Assembly: GCA_944472155.2 (NCBI GenBank)
Contig: OX235277.1
Coordinates: 41,494,758-41,558,757 of the forward strand
Reading direction: 5' to 3'
From: Trichobilharzia szidati
Taxonomy: Eukaryota > Platyhelminthes > Trematoda > Strigeidida > Schistosomatidae
Length of the DNA stretch: 64,000 nt
Below the pieces are notes generated by a model. It saw only the letters and a list, made by a program, of their open reading frames with translations. It was not told the origin of the DNA and made no database searches. The position numbers and the translations under genes are program-made. Shown in pieces: positions 1-10,344 of this stretch (its first letter is position 1; the number at the start of each line of letters is the position of its first letter).

Positions 1-712
1 GGAAAGGACATCTGAGGTCCCCCTCAGCGTAGGATTCTCAATAAAGCAAAAATTAGAGTGGTGTTCAAATCTACAAACCCATTCAGGTAGGAAAAGCTCT
101 GCAGGTTAAAAGAAGCCTGTAGGTTTACCCAATTTGACAAAATATATAACACCTTGCAATGACTGTGATTCAAGTCAACTAAATAGGTCAAACTAGTAGA
201 GGTGGGCAGTAGTCAGATTGTCAGAACATGAGAATTTACTTAAGGTTGGAATGATTGATCCCACCCACAAAGATAAGTAATTTAGAGAAAAGAAACTCAG
301 CAATTGCACTGCGTGCATTAACACACAATCACACACAAAATGGGGTGAGTGGGACAAGGTTAAAATTCTGAAAAGTAATATATGTAAGTGGAGAGAGAGG
401 TGGTTGATTACTGAATCCTGGTTCATCGAGTCTACACCCAATACATGCAATAGGAATGATTCATCACTCATACCGGAAATATAGAAAATACTACTACCAG
501 TCAAATCAAGCGACGAAAAATAGTGGAATTATATAGACGAAGTTAGAAAGTTGTGTGAGTGAGTACCTTGATGTGATTATGAGCAATAAATTTTGCTGGG
601 AACGTGGTCATCAGTAAATATGACTCTTTAACAACACTGTGTGATTTTATCAAAATAAATTTTATCCATAATGGAATAATACTCTACCACAGTGCACAAG
701 TTTTATTCTTAT
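1..712 (+). mobile_element. PLE-A: 3' part of a Penelope-like retroelement
   Basis: This is the 3' portion of a Penelope-like element, cut by the left window edge. Broken + strand frames read the GIY-YIG endonuclease that PLEs carry after their reverse transcriptase: a Cys-rich start near 145-185 (ITPCNDCDSS) and a conserved end at 400-480 (ITESWFIESTPNT). Stops and frameshifts make it inactive. The 3' untranslated part (540-712) ends near TTTTATTCTTATGCC and matches the ends of the PLE-A copies at 11060, 21765 and 32970. A hammerhead-like hairpin lies at 567-610. The longest frame on the opposite strand here is only a shadow. Confidence 0.8.
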
Positions 713-944
713 GCCAATGTTAAAGATTTACTTCAAAGTCAATTTATTCTAACAGACGGTAATATATATGCATTACTATGTGATGTCAATGAGCTTCTGG
801 ATTACAAAAATCTCCTTAAGTAGAGAAATTTATTTGTCACCGAAATAAGAGATTTCCAACTAAACATGAAAAGAACACAAAGGTGTTCTCTTGGGAAATA
901 GTCTATCCGGCTAATGTGGAGTTTGAAAACACACTTGATAGAAA

Positions 945-1124
945 TTTTTTTGATTTACAGCTTGATTCCACACCGTATTTTCAGTACAGGTATGGAATTT
1001 TCAGCATGGATATCGGTAGCCCAAATTCAGGCTGACCATAGATATCGGGTGTGCGCCGGCAGGGGATCGAACCCCGGACCATGTGCATGGTCGGCGAGAG
1101 TCCTAACCACTGTGCCACCGACGC
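945..1124 (-). mobile_element. SINE-II, tRNA-derived
   Basis: A short element on the minus strand whose head resembles a tRNA gene. Read on the minus strand it starts with a box A-like GTGGCACAGTGG and a box B-like GGTTCGATCCCC, the internal RNA polymerase III promoter. A body and the tail CACACCGTATTTT...CAAGCTGTAAATC follow, ending in an A-rich run (T-rich on + at 938-944). Four more copies lie at 16822, 42832, 46476 and 48366. Confidence 0.8.
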
Positions 1125-1155
1125 TTAACCTTCTCTTTGAGTGGGTTGTCTTGCT

Positions 1156-1705
1156 GGCAAGAGTAAACAATAGACACTAAGGTCAAATGACCATAGTTTA
1201 GCCAATCAAATTCTTCTAGGTGAAAAGTGGTACTCAACATACAAGGAAGAGTACAAATGATATATTTGTAATTAAAATGAATTACATAGGGTATATATCT
1301 CTAATATGCTGCAAAAACTGGTCCCAGATTCTCACAGAAGTGGTTATAGACATATCAAACCAACATATTCTCTATTTCTCCAGCTGTAGCACACATTAGT
1401 TGTATTTACGCAATCATCAATTATGTACGACTTACCAGCCTTTACAGACTTCTTCAGGTGAAGTGGTTGCATCTGAATGTATAACCATCAATAGCCCGAC
1501 AATACTTTTGAAGAGTCATTATCGCTCCACACATGCGTGTTTTATTCCTTCCTATCAACACATTTTCCACAAAGAAGTCAAAAACTAAATCTAGGAGACA
1601 TTTTCAACAACGTTTATGACTAGCAATCATTTGTAATGCTTAGTGAGCTATCTGATTGGTCAAACCAAGGTCATTTGACTTTGGTGTCTATTGTTTACTC
1701 TTGCC
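1156..1705. mobile_element. Merlin-like MITE with 8-bp target site duplication
   Basis: A 550-bp element bounded by inverted repeats of about 55 bp. The left end is GGCAAGAGTAAACAATAGAC and the right end is its near-perfect reverse complement. The element is flanked by an identical 8-bp duplication, GTCTTGCT, at 1148-1155 and 1706-1713. It has no transposase. Termini starting GGCAA, a CCAATCA box and a TGACC motif inside the repeat resemble the ends of the Merlin copy at 50369-51136. Merlin transposons make 8-bp duplications, so a non-autonomous Merlin is the best call. hAT and P elements also make 8-bp duplications and are the alternatives. Confidence 0.75.
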
Positions 1706-1713
1706 GTCTTGCT

Positions 1714-2164
1714 TAGAATGTGTAACGTGGCAGCTTATAAAAGACATTGGGAAGTAAATGGCTCACAAAAGTACACAATCATAAGAGTCGAAAGACTTTC
1801 AGGAGAGGAAGGAAGTTTAGCTGAAGAATACTCTTTCTGGTGTACAGCAGATAAACTTGTCTTGCCATGGAGAATGTCGTGGGAACCACGGTTACATCAG
1901 CAGGATATTCTTATCTAAAATAATCAGTGTGTATGAAGCGAATGCCAGTTGTAGTCACAATTACTGAAACGCTAATCTAATTGATATCTCCCTGTCGAGA
2001 TTTTACATAAAAGCGATAAGACTTCAAGGCAGCCAGGTATCATTAAAGTTAGTCGTTGTTAAACACTTACTACTGCTCATGAGTAACTAACTAAGACATG
2101 GATTTCTATCCATCATGATAAATTGTTGGGTTCATCATCTGAATATGTTGGAATCTACCTCTCT
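1714..2164. other. Unrecognised sequence
   Basis: AT-rich single-copy-looking DNA. A 75-codon open frame begins inside the right end of the MITE and runs to 1918. It has no recognisable motif and is probably chance. Confidence 0.4.
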
Positions 2165-3475
2165 TAAAAGAAATCTACAATGTTCCTTACGATTCCAGCA
2201 AATTACTACATTTTTGACCGGAACAAGCTGGATTCAGAAGAAACAAGTCATGCATTGATCAGATCGCCACACTTCGGATCATCATTGAACAAAGCCTGGA
2301 ATGGCAGTCATCTCTTTGTCTCAACTTCTTCGACTTTCAAAAGGCCTTCGACAGCGTCGATCGAGAGGTGCTTTGGCAACTACTTCGCTACTACAGGGTG
2401 ACGCCAACAGTCATACATCTCATCCAACAGTTGTACGACAATGCTGCATGCCAAGTAATCCACAACGGGAAACCTACGGAATCCTTCGAAGAAGTGAAGA
2501 TGGGAGTAAAACAAGACTGGCTGGCTGCCTACTATCGCCAATGATTTTCCTGATTGCAGTAGATTGGATAATGCGACAGACAGCGGTGGGCAGCGAGGAA
2601 ACAGGCATAAAATTGACTCACACAAAGAACTTGGAGGATCTGGACTTCGCCGATGATATATGTCTGATTTCCCATAAACTGGAAGATATGCAAATGAAAA
2701 GCAACAAATTGGGAGAAGAAGCATCAAATATAGGAAGGACTTCAGGTGAACATAGAGAAAACAGAGTTGATGAAGATTCCTGGCCAACACCAGCAACAAC
2801 AGACAACAATCAGTCTAAATAGGAGGAACCTGGGAGAAGCAACCCCCTTCACCTACCTACCTACCTGGGAAGCATCGTTTCAACTACAGGCGGACGGAAC
2901 TGATGAGAATATCAAAGCAGGGGTCGGGAAAGCTAGACAAGCTTTCATTACTCTCAAGTCTGTTTGGAGGTCAACAACACTCACAATGAAAAATAAGATC
3001 CGGATTTTCAACTCCAATGTGAAGTCAGTGCTACTTACTATACGGATCAGAGACTTGGCGCATCATAAAGACCATCTCAAACAAACTACAGACCTTCATC
3101 GACAGCTGTCTTCGCTCAATAATCAAGATCAGATGACTGGCCAGAAAAGATCAGCAATAGGGACCTGTGGGAGAAAACCCACCAGGAACCGATTGTGAAA
3201 CAAATAGGCAGGTAGAAATGGAGATGGATTGGCCATACTCTGAGGAAACCATCAAGTGACATCACTAGACAAGCCATCGCTCGAGTGGAACCCGAAAGGG
3301 AAGCGGCGAGTCGGTCGTCAATGCATGGGTGACTTGGAGGAGGTCATGTGAAGAGGAGATGAAAACGTGTGGGCAGACTTGGAGCCACGTGAAAACTCTA
3401 GCAGAGAACCGAACGCAATGGAGACGCTCAGCTGTAGCCCTATGTTCCTCTAGGAATTAAAGGAAATAATAATAA
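2165..3475 (+). pseudogene. RTE-clade (SR2-like) non-LTR retrotransposon, 5'-truncated and decayed
   Basis: The C-terminal half of an RTE-type reverse transcriptase, broken by frameshifts and stops. Visible in order on the + strand: the DFQKAFDSVDRE block (about 2330-2370), the LYDNAACQV region, LLSPMIFLIAVDWIMRQ (about 2527-2580), and the catalytic FADD motif at 2646-2657 in the context LDFADDICLISH. After these come NIEKTELMKI, the TFTYL/STTGG thumb region and the RTE tail RWIGHTLRKPSSDITRQA near 3220-3270. The copy ends at 3460-3475 with CTCTAGGAATTAAAGGAAATAATAATAA, a short repeat tail typical of RTE. The endonuclease half is missing, as expected of 5'-truncated insertion. Shorter copies of this family recur at 11488, 12565, 17083, 25363, 31168, 40049 and 57405. 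Confidence 0.85.
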
Positions 3476-3844
3476 CTACATTTTCTTTAAGTCCTACCGA
3501 AGATGTCGAATGTCATTTTCAAAACCTGGGAAGAGCATCTCTGCTGAATTCGACAGCAGAACTTGTTTGTTGACATTAAGTAATGAGGTTCGCATCGTAT
3601 TAATTATACTGGTAATAGTTATTAGATGTAATTGCACGATCGTCAATTGTGAATTCTAGTATGGATTTTTTCAATACATCTGTTTTTTTTAAGTAAAGCG
3701 CTAAGCTATACCGAAAATTTGAATCGCTATCAGAAAATAATTAATTTGAAAATTGGTCATTATTGGATATTAGACAAAATAATAAAATTAAAATAATAAG
3801 TACCATTAAATGACCGTGAGGTCAGTTGTGAATAGATCATGTTG
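3476..3844. other. Unrecognised sequence
   Basis: AT-rich DNA following the RTE tail. No gene, tRNA-like head or inverted repeat was recognised. Confidence 0.4.
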
Positions 3845-4090
3845 AGAATACTCTACATATGATTGACCCGCCAAAAAAGACGATCGATTTAGAGAAAAGC
3901 ATAGTTATTTAAATGCAAGCAATAACACGCAATCAAATAGCTGTTTGGAACAGGGCTACAATTCTTAAAGGTGATACAGTCAGGTAGAGAGAGAGAGGTG
4001 AGGTGAGTCACTGAATCCTTGTTCATTGAATCTACACCAGACACACAGACAGAAGACGCGGGAAATTTTGTTGCCAATATCCCAAAGCAT
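3845..4090 (+). mobile_element. Decayed PLE-A fragment (GIY-YIG end)
   Basis: This aligns by eye with 240-480 of the PLE-A copy at the window start. It shares TTAGAGAAAAG, the AACACGCAATCA stretch, the GAGAGAGAG run, and TGAATCC.TGTTCAT.GA.TCTACACC, which encodes the conserved end TESLFIESTP. Heavily mutated and bounded by unrelated sequence on both sides. Confidence 0.6.
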
Positions 4091-4420
4091 AAGAAATCTC
4101 AGTGACTATATCGTGGACTAGGGTGATAAATTAGCGCTTAGGTTTTGTTGGACGCAAATTTCTAATGAGTTTTCGTTGCCTTAGCTTTAATAACACTGGT
4201 AATAGCAGTTCAATTCATGTAACTGGTGATGAATTTAGGTCATAGTATTCATAAAATGATCGTCTAGTAATTGGCTATCAATCATCACAGGAAATATACA
4301 TTGGTTTTATACTTAAATAAAACTTGGTATTGCCTACTGGTTACTAACAAAATGTTATCAAAGTTCCATGTTTCACCTTCCTTGCCACTGGTAAAACTCA
4401 CGAATATATCCTCATTTTTG

Positions 4421-4620
4421 TTGTTTGGTGCAATCCAGGATGGGCATTTCACCCCATTTGGGACTCATCGGCTGGATTTACCTCCAGTCCCTAGTGAGTG
4501 ATGATTTTCCTACTGAGATTCGGACCGAGAACTTATCGTTTCAAACTTCAAAACGTCATCTACAAGACCACTTGAGCCACGAAAGCCACCTCTTGTGCAG
4601 TGGTTATCAGATATTATTTG
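4421..4620 (-). mobile_element. Sm-alpha-like SINE with hammerhead ribozyme
   Basis: On the minus strand a tRNA-like head (box A-like GTGGCTCAAGTGG near 4575-4590, decayed box B near 4530) is followed by a hammerhead ribozyme sequence at 4433-4477. This order, polymerase III promoter then hammerhead, is the known layout of the schistosome Sm-alpha repeats. Other copies lie at 13336, 13750 and 28310. Confidence 0.75.
4433..4477 (-). ncRNA. Hammerhead ribozyme, Sm-alpha type, nearly intact
   Basis: Minus strand. Stem I is ATCCAG pairing with CTGGAT. The first core box reads CCGATGA, one change from the consensus CUGAUGA. Stem II is GTCCC/GGGGT around AAAT, with two wobble pairs. The second core box GAA is intact. 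Stem III is ATG/CAT with a two-base loop, and the cleavage-site C precedes CTGGAT. All three stems form. The U-to-C change in the first box falls at a conserved core position and probably weakens or stops cleavage. Confidence 0.75.
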
Positions 4621-5110
4621 TGTGAGTCCCATTAGTTGATTAGACCCCATCAGTCAAGCAGAAAACAAAACTGACTTAAATAAATTTCCACATAGTTTTC
4701 GATAAAGTCAGAAGGAGCCTCATGAAAGCGGTATGCTTCTGTATACTTTACATTGCTGAAGCTTTACCATTTCGGATAGAAAACTTTGATTTATTTACAC
4801 GCAAGGAACTTCTCCATCTGCTCCTTCTACCTTGGGTATGAATCCAAGTTCATCTGTCATTAATATATTGTCAGTAATATCTTTTTGCATTTTTCGTACG
4901 CCATTTTTTGACATCATCTTAACTAACCTTTTATTCATTCTCTTCCCCCACTATGCAATTTATTTTAATAGTTATTTCCATACTCTTTCACCGTGAAAAA
5001 CCAATTTTTTCTGAACGTTTTACTCAATTCACATTCTGAACTCACTTATCTTTCCTGCCTATTTACAACTTGATTATTCATCACTACTCTGAAATTGTTT
5101 CATGACGTAA
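4621..5110. other. Unrecognised sequence
   Basis: AT-rich DNA with no coding frame of note, no tRNA-like head and no inverted repeat seen. Confidence 0.4.
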
Positions 5111-5792
5111 ATGGTCCTTGACAAGTTGATCACGGACTGATATCAGTTAGAGAACCATTGAAAACCAGCCACAGGGAGTGCTAAACAACTGTTTCATCAT
5201 CCTAGTTTGGGGAATCATCGGTGGTCCCCACCCACCATAAGGGTTCGAACCCAACACGTTTCGGTTACAATGCAAGCTCGTATATCATTCAGCCACTGGG
5301 ACCGGACTCTTCAGTGGTCAGTCCATGAATTCTAACTTCTACCATTTCGTGATTCATTTAGCGTGACCACCAACCAATGTCATCGGTGGGACATCCATCC
5401 TCACACCTGACTGGATAGACCTCACCGGTCCATGCTCGCTAGTGACTGGCTACAGGACAGAGTTGCCTGGAGTTAGTTCTAGTAAGAAGTCGTGACTCAC
5501 CGATGACACTGGTTGGTTCCAGTCGCGCTAAATCACGAATTGGTAGAAGTTAGAATTCATGAACTGGTTACTGAGGAGTTGGGTCCCAGTGGCTGAATGG
5601 TATACAAGCTGGCTTGCCTTGTGACCGGAAGGTCTTGAGTTCGAACCCAGTTGGAGTGGGTGCGTGCTGCCGATGATTCCCAAACTAGGTTGATGAAACA
5701 GCTGTTTAGTAGTCCCTGTGGCTGGTTTTCAATGGTTCTATAACTGTTATCAATCCATGATCAACTCGTAAAATCAAATCTAATCCTTACAA
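5111..5792. mobile_element. SINE-III, full fold-back copy
   Basis: A long inverted repeat. The left arm (about 5119-5340) and right arm (about 5560-5775) are mirror copies, both ending in the motif TGATCAACTCGTAAAA. Each arm holds a tRNA-like promoter: on the + strand of the right arm a box A-like AGTGGCTGAATGG and box B-like GAGTTCGAACCC, and on the left arm the same boxes on the minus strand. The middle (about 5340-5555) holds the conserved CCATGAATTCTAACTTCTACCA stretch in both orientations. Transcripts would fold into a hairpin of about 200 bp. Confidence 0.7.
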
Positions 5793-6959
5793 AGCAATTA
5801 TTGAAATGTAAACAGTACTCCAAACTACTGTTTATTCTTGTTTGATTAACGTAATGTTAACACAAGCATACAAAAACAATTATGTATCATTGCAATCATA
5901 CAACTAAGTGAATGGATCCGCCGAAAAGAGCCTGTCTGTTGAACTGTTTGTCCCTGAATAAATACCTTTATTCTTGTTCGTGTACCTCACACAACCTTTT
6001 ACAGGACCATTACATTAGGACTGACAATGTTTCTAGGCTGTTACTATGCCTCACAATTTCCGTCTATAATTCTCCAATGGTGTAGTGGTCAGTTCGTGCA
6101 TCAATCTTTACTGGTACCTTATTTCAACTCGAGTAAAGTAAAGGCTTTAGTTTCAGTTCTACTAAGGTGACAAGCGAATTCGAAAGTGAACAAATCACCC
6201 TCTTCCTCGATAATATGTACTATCTCAACATCATCAAAGCACTTACTACCGTGTAGATGACGTATGAGTTTTCTCAGTCTTGGGAACAGGATGTTTACCA
6301 TTAAACCTAAAGAATCTAAGATGAGTGTTTGCATAATTAAAGGGGACCAAATTATAAAAACAAAATGGCGCACTGAAATAGCACACCAACTTCCTGACAG
6401 AAAGTAATTAAATATTGTTTTGACAATAATGACAACTATCGAAAACATCCTTTTTTTATGTATGACTCTATTAAAGGAATCTTACGTCATTGTGAGCGTC
6501 GTTTGCTAATTAGTTTTATGAAGAAAATGTTTACAACTTCCGGTTTTCTCCCCTTTTCCTTTCCGCCTTAGTTTATTCTCGGCTAGTCTAATGAGGAGGA
6601 GTGAAGTATACTCAGTGGCTACGAATTACGTCTCATAATTCACCATTCCTCCTCATTATTAAGATACGTCCTAAAAGTTTAAGCGGTACAATATGGAAAT
6701 TAATCGAATAAGCATATGGCAATGAGAGTTTGGTGAGAAAAAGTGTCTCACCATTGAACAATAGACTAAATTGGTTTTCTTTTAAATACGCCAATTGGTG
6801 ACGATGTGAAAAATCACCCTCATTTTTGTTTAAATATGGTTGCTTTATGACTCAGTTCACTGTGATCAAGCGACTACCTATAAGGATGTCAAAATGAACG
6901 CAGTAAGCCACGCTCCATAGCTCACACTAATGGCCACATCTCATATAAGAATATACCAT
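5793..6959. other. Mostly unrecognised; orphan minus-strand frame 6119-6448
   Basis: A scrap at 5900-5950 resembles the terminal repeat of PLE-C (CTAAGTGAATGGATCCGCCGAAAAG). A 109-codon minus-strand frame (6119-6448) has a hydrophobic start and an acidic stretch (IIEEEGD) but matches nothing I recognise. No splice or promoter evidence supports it, so it is not called a gene. The rest is AT-rich. Confidence 0.35.
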
Positions 6960-7068
6960 CTTGGACAAAGCAGTGACAGGATAATATGAACTCATCTTTT
7001 ATTGAAGAAGATTTGTAGTTCAGGTGGATGATTCTGGTGCAGTTGTGTTCTCTGAGCTTGGTGGTTTA

Positions 7069-7115
7069 GTTGCGGAGATTTCATTGCCTTTCTAGGCATA
7101 ATCCTCAGCGCATAC
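7069..7115 (-). ncRNA. Hammerhead ribozyme candidate in the PLE-B terminal repeat
   Basis: Minus strand. The core box CTGAGGA fits CUGANGA exactly. A stem II follows (TGCCT/AGGCA, loop AGAA, imperfect towards the core), then the second box GAA. A minimal stem III (A-U with a two-base loop) comes next, then the cleavage-position C and CGCA, which pairs with TGCG just 5' of the first box (stem I). Such tiny stem III versions usually need to act as dimers. Hammerheads are known from PLE terminal repeats in other animals. The PLE-B arms at 25625 and 26255 show the same motif with an insertion in the core. Confidence 0.5.
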
Positions 7116-8100
7116 TTCAATTTGAAGTGAGCCTGTAAATTTCTCCATGATTTAACTAGTCATCTCTTTCTCTCCTGGCGACCGTGATTCTGATTGGTTT
7201 GTTTTTGTGTGTTTACTTGAATTGGTATTGATTGCTTCCTTGACCTGAAGTTTGACCTTTTTGTTCATCTGATTTCCTTCTTATGGATTGATAGATCTTG
7301 TCTATGTGAATGTGTCTATTGATTGCTGATTTACCTGATGAATACCAGGTTTCTAGAAACTCTCTGGTGTTATTGGTGTGTCCTCTGTCTAAGATTTGAA
7401 CATTATCCCAATCGAATTGGTGTCCGTAGTTGTCTGTATGCGGTGATATGAGGGAATGGGTATCGTGTCTATTGACGGCCAGTTTATGTTCATGGATGAA
7501 AAGACGAAACAGACGTCCGCTTTGGCCAATGTAGTGTGTTATTCGTGGTCGTAGCAATTTATCTTGTAGATGATGCTGGTTTTGTCTTCTTTCGCTGTTG
7601 AGTCTTTTGACTGACATAAGGTCGGGTGAAGTAGTTTTGTTGGTTTATGTGCAAAATCAATTCCAAAAGGTTTGAATAGTTTCGCAGTGATTCGGAAGAT
7701 ATTCCTTACGTATGGTAGGAAAGTTTTTGGTGTCTTCATTGAGGGCCTTTGATTTGGTTGACTGGGTTAGGGGATAGATGTCTTCTGATGAAGTTTAGTG
7801 GATATCGACTCTTTTGGAAGACATCCATAAGATATTTTTCTTCAATTTTCCTCAATACAGAAGTGTTGCAATGGGTCGTGGTTCTCTTGAATAATGTTTG
7901 TATGCAACTCTTTCTGTGTGCTTTGGGGTCCTGGCTGTTGTAACCAAGTAACTGATCTGCGTGAGTTGATTTTCTAATTTCTAATTTTCCTATAGTTGTC
8001 CGCTTGACTAAGACGTCCAAAAAAAGGATTTTTTCCTCAGATTTCTCTTCTCTTGTAAGTTTGATGTCGCTGAAGGTTTTTTATTTTATTATTATTTTAT

Positions 8101-8324
8101 TCCTTTACGTTCCCAGTGGAGCATGGGGCTTCAAGCTAGAACTTTGAACTTTCAGTGGCAGTGGTGTTTATTTTTATGGGGTGGGGTTGCTAGCCTCATG
8201 CCCAACCTTCCCTCTTCACTAATATTATCACGGGCTTAGCTAGACAAAGATCTGCGTCAGCTAGGGATCGAACCGTGGACCAAATGCACGGTTGGCCAGC
8301 ATCCTACCGCTAAGCGATCGATGC
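8101..8324 (-). mobile_element. SINE-I, inserted in PLE-B
   Basis: On the minus strand it has a tRNA-like head (8240-8324, box B AGGGATCGAACCG on the + strand), then the conserved body (GGGTTGGGCATGAGGCTAGC read on minus). The tail is ACTGGGAACGTAAAGGAATAAA with AT repeats at 8080-8100. It separates two parts of the PLE-B reverse transcriptase, so it came later. Confidence 0.8.
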
Positions 8325-8524
8325 TGTTTATTAATTTGTCTAAGTTTTGTCTAAGTCATTCCTTCTGTAGTCCATGTGACGTATCCAAATTTTAGGTTTG
8401 ATCTTTAGTAGGATTACACTTTCAAGTTTATGCGTACCAGCTTCTGCAATCAGACCTGGTATGGGGGATCCCATAGGTGTCCCTCATCTTTATTATATTT
8501 CTCAAGTTTTTTTTTCAATTGCCT

Positions 8525-9484
8525 ACAACCTCAACAATACTCGAGAATATAAATTTCAAAAAAGGTTTTTTGAGCACACTTTCTTCGCCCCGACAAGGAC
8601 TAAATACTTAAATCATTAAGCGTTAAAAGCGGTGACTATTTGTAAGTTAATTAGATGAATAGTCCTGGAGAATGACAGAGTTCAAAATTATGGATTGAAA
8701 CAAAGCTTAACTAGAAAGAATGCATCAGTAAAAGTAGTTTACGCGTTTTTGTAGAAAATATTTTTGTAAAATAGCAAACAACATTAAGGTGAGTGACGTT
8801 CAGATGAGAGAGAAAAAAATGTGATTTTCAAATTATTCTTATACATAGTCAATCCTTATAACTCTTAATAAGTTAACAGATTACATGGATCGGTTCTGGA
8901 CTAATGTTACTTACGGTTCCTATCAATCATTCCTTGTCATCTACCCCCCCCCCAAAAAAAAAATGTGTTCAAACCCGTTTTGTAATTTATATTTTTGCAT
9001 TTTTAAGGTTTTAGGCAGTTAAAAAATAAAGAATCCTCAAAATTATAAAAACAATGAGCTCATATCTACCCTGACACACACATTTATTATTCTTGCCTCA
9101 TCCAATTTTATTAGTAAGAATTGTGTAAAAGTTTCACTAAAATATCTATGTGAAGTGATTGGGAGGCATTTGGCAAAAAGACATGGAACTACATTTCATG
9201 TTGAGTGGCACTCATTAGCAGGGCATAGTGTCAGGGATGAACTAACTAACTAACCAACCTTCTTTCCACTAGTAAATAAACCATTTTCTCCACTCTGAAA
9301 CCACCAAGCTTTATTGTTATTGTTCTTCTCATATTCACAATCCTCTCAATATTTTTGTTTTGTTTGTTTTCTCATAAGTGTAAACATCATTTAAGGTGTA
9401 TAATAACTGGTATTTTTTGTCTTTCCCCTCACCATGCCATATCAACCGGACGTTAGATTCAGTAATCTGCAGAGAATGAAAAAA
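8525..9484. other. Unrecognised AT-rich sequence with poly-C/poly-A tract
   Basis: No gene recognised. A homopolymer junction of C run followed by A run sits near 8944-8963. CTAACTAACTAACC repeats sit near 9240-9258. Confidence 0.4.
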
Positions 9485-10131
9485 AGTGATTCAGCGAAAA
9501 GACTCTTTTCAACGACGAATTTATTATCAAGCTGTACAATCGTATGCATATATGGTTTTTAAGAAGTTATATCCAGTGAGGGAATTGAATCTTAGGTGTG
9601 AATGCATAAAATAATAATAGTAGTATGAAATGCAATTAAAACTAAAATGTTTTCCTTGTTTTCATTTTGTGTAGTCAATTTGTATACTCTTCCTTTATTA
9701 GGTCAGTTGTTACTGTTAATATTCTCACTTCGAACTGTCCCTGGTATTATTTCACTTGTCCCACTTGTCATTCTAAATCAATTCTTTTTTACAACGTTAA
9801 ATTCTTTGTTATCAAATTTCACACAATATTACGTAACGTTTTTATTTTATTCGATTTGACTACTAATCCTATAATTGCACACCCATCCTATGAATTATTC
9901 TATATATGACATTAATTGTTTTGCCACTTGACATTTAACTATGATTATAATCACAAACAATTTAGTTTTAATTACATTTCATACTAGTATTATTATTATT
10001 TTGTGCATTCACACCTATGATTCATTTCCCTCACTAGATATAACTTCTTAAAAAGCATATATATGCATACGATTGTACAGCTTGATGATAAATTCGTTGT
10101 TGTAAAGAGTCTCTTCGCTGAATCACTTGTT
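9485..10131. repeat. Long inverted-repeat element (PLE-C-type terminal arms, no coding part)
   Basis: Two arms of about 165 bp in inverted orientation (9485-9645 and 9962-10131), with about 315 bp of AT-rich spacer. The arms start TGATTCAGCGAARAGACTCT and share AAGCTGTACAATCGTATGCATATA. The same sequence forms the terminal region of the PLE-C copies at 19985 and 51840. So this is either a deleted PLE-C keeping only its inverted terminal repeats, or a MITE using the same ends. The spacer has an open frame with no recognisable domain. Confidence 0.65.
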
Positions 10132-10344
10132 TTGATTTTCAATAATCTATAACATGCTAAAATTTCCAAACTGAATCTGCAATGCTGTTTGAAACAAACC
10201 CACTGTTATTATTGTTATTATATTTATTATTCGCATTTTGTACTTCGAATATATTTGAGTTTATACCTACCGTAAATGTGGAGAAATTCCTATGGTTAAC
10301 TTTAATACTGCTTTGAGTAAATCAGATGCAATATTGTGAGAAAT

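Larger units (their letters stand above)
6960..8524 (-). pseudogene. PLE-B: Penelope-like element, RT and GIY-YIG, interrupted by a SINE
   Basis: Minus strand, read right to left. Near 8490-8350 is a reverse-transcriptase motif B, GTPMGSPIPGLIAEA, then a decayed catalytic motif (IWIRHMD instead of YVDD-type). The RT end KILFLDVLVKRTTIGKLE lies at 8060-7985. A linker follows, then the GIY-YIG endonuclease: IIYKINCYDH at about 7560, YIGQSGR about 7530, HEHKLAVNRHD about 7480, and a C-terminal part ending at 7213. At least two frameshifts are present. A SINE-I (8101-8324) splits the RT. The downstream terminal repeat (6985-7200) matches the inverted arms of the PLE-B at 25625. It contains a hammerhead candidate at 7069-7115. 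PLEs copy themselves by target-primed reverse transcription; this copy is dead. Confidence 0.85.

Noticed and set aside
193..504. 103-codon minus-strand open frame
   Set aside because: It lies antisense to the PLE-A GIY-YIG region and recurs antisense in other PLE-A copies (for example 3889 and 33492), so it is a shadow of the repeat.
6119..6448. 109-codon minus-strand frame as a possible gene
   Set aside because: No recognisable domain, splice site or promoter, and the N-terminal half is generic hydrophobic AT-rich translation.
9647..9909. Two + strand frames inside the inverted-repeat element
   Set aside because: AT-rich hydrophobic translations without any domain, and overlapping in two frames.
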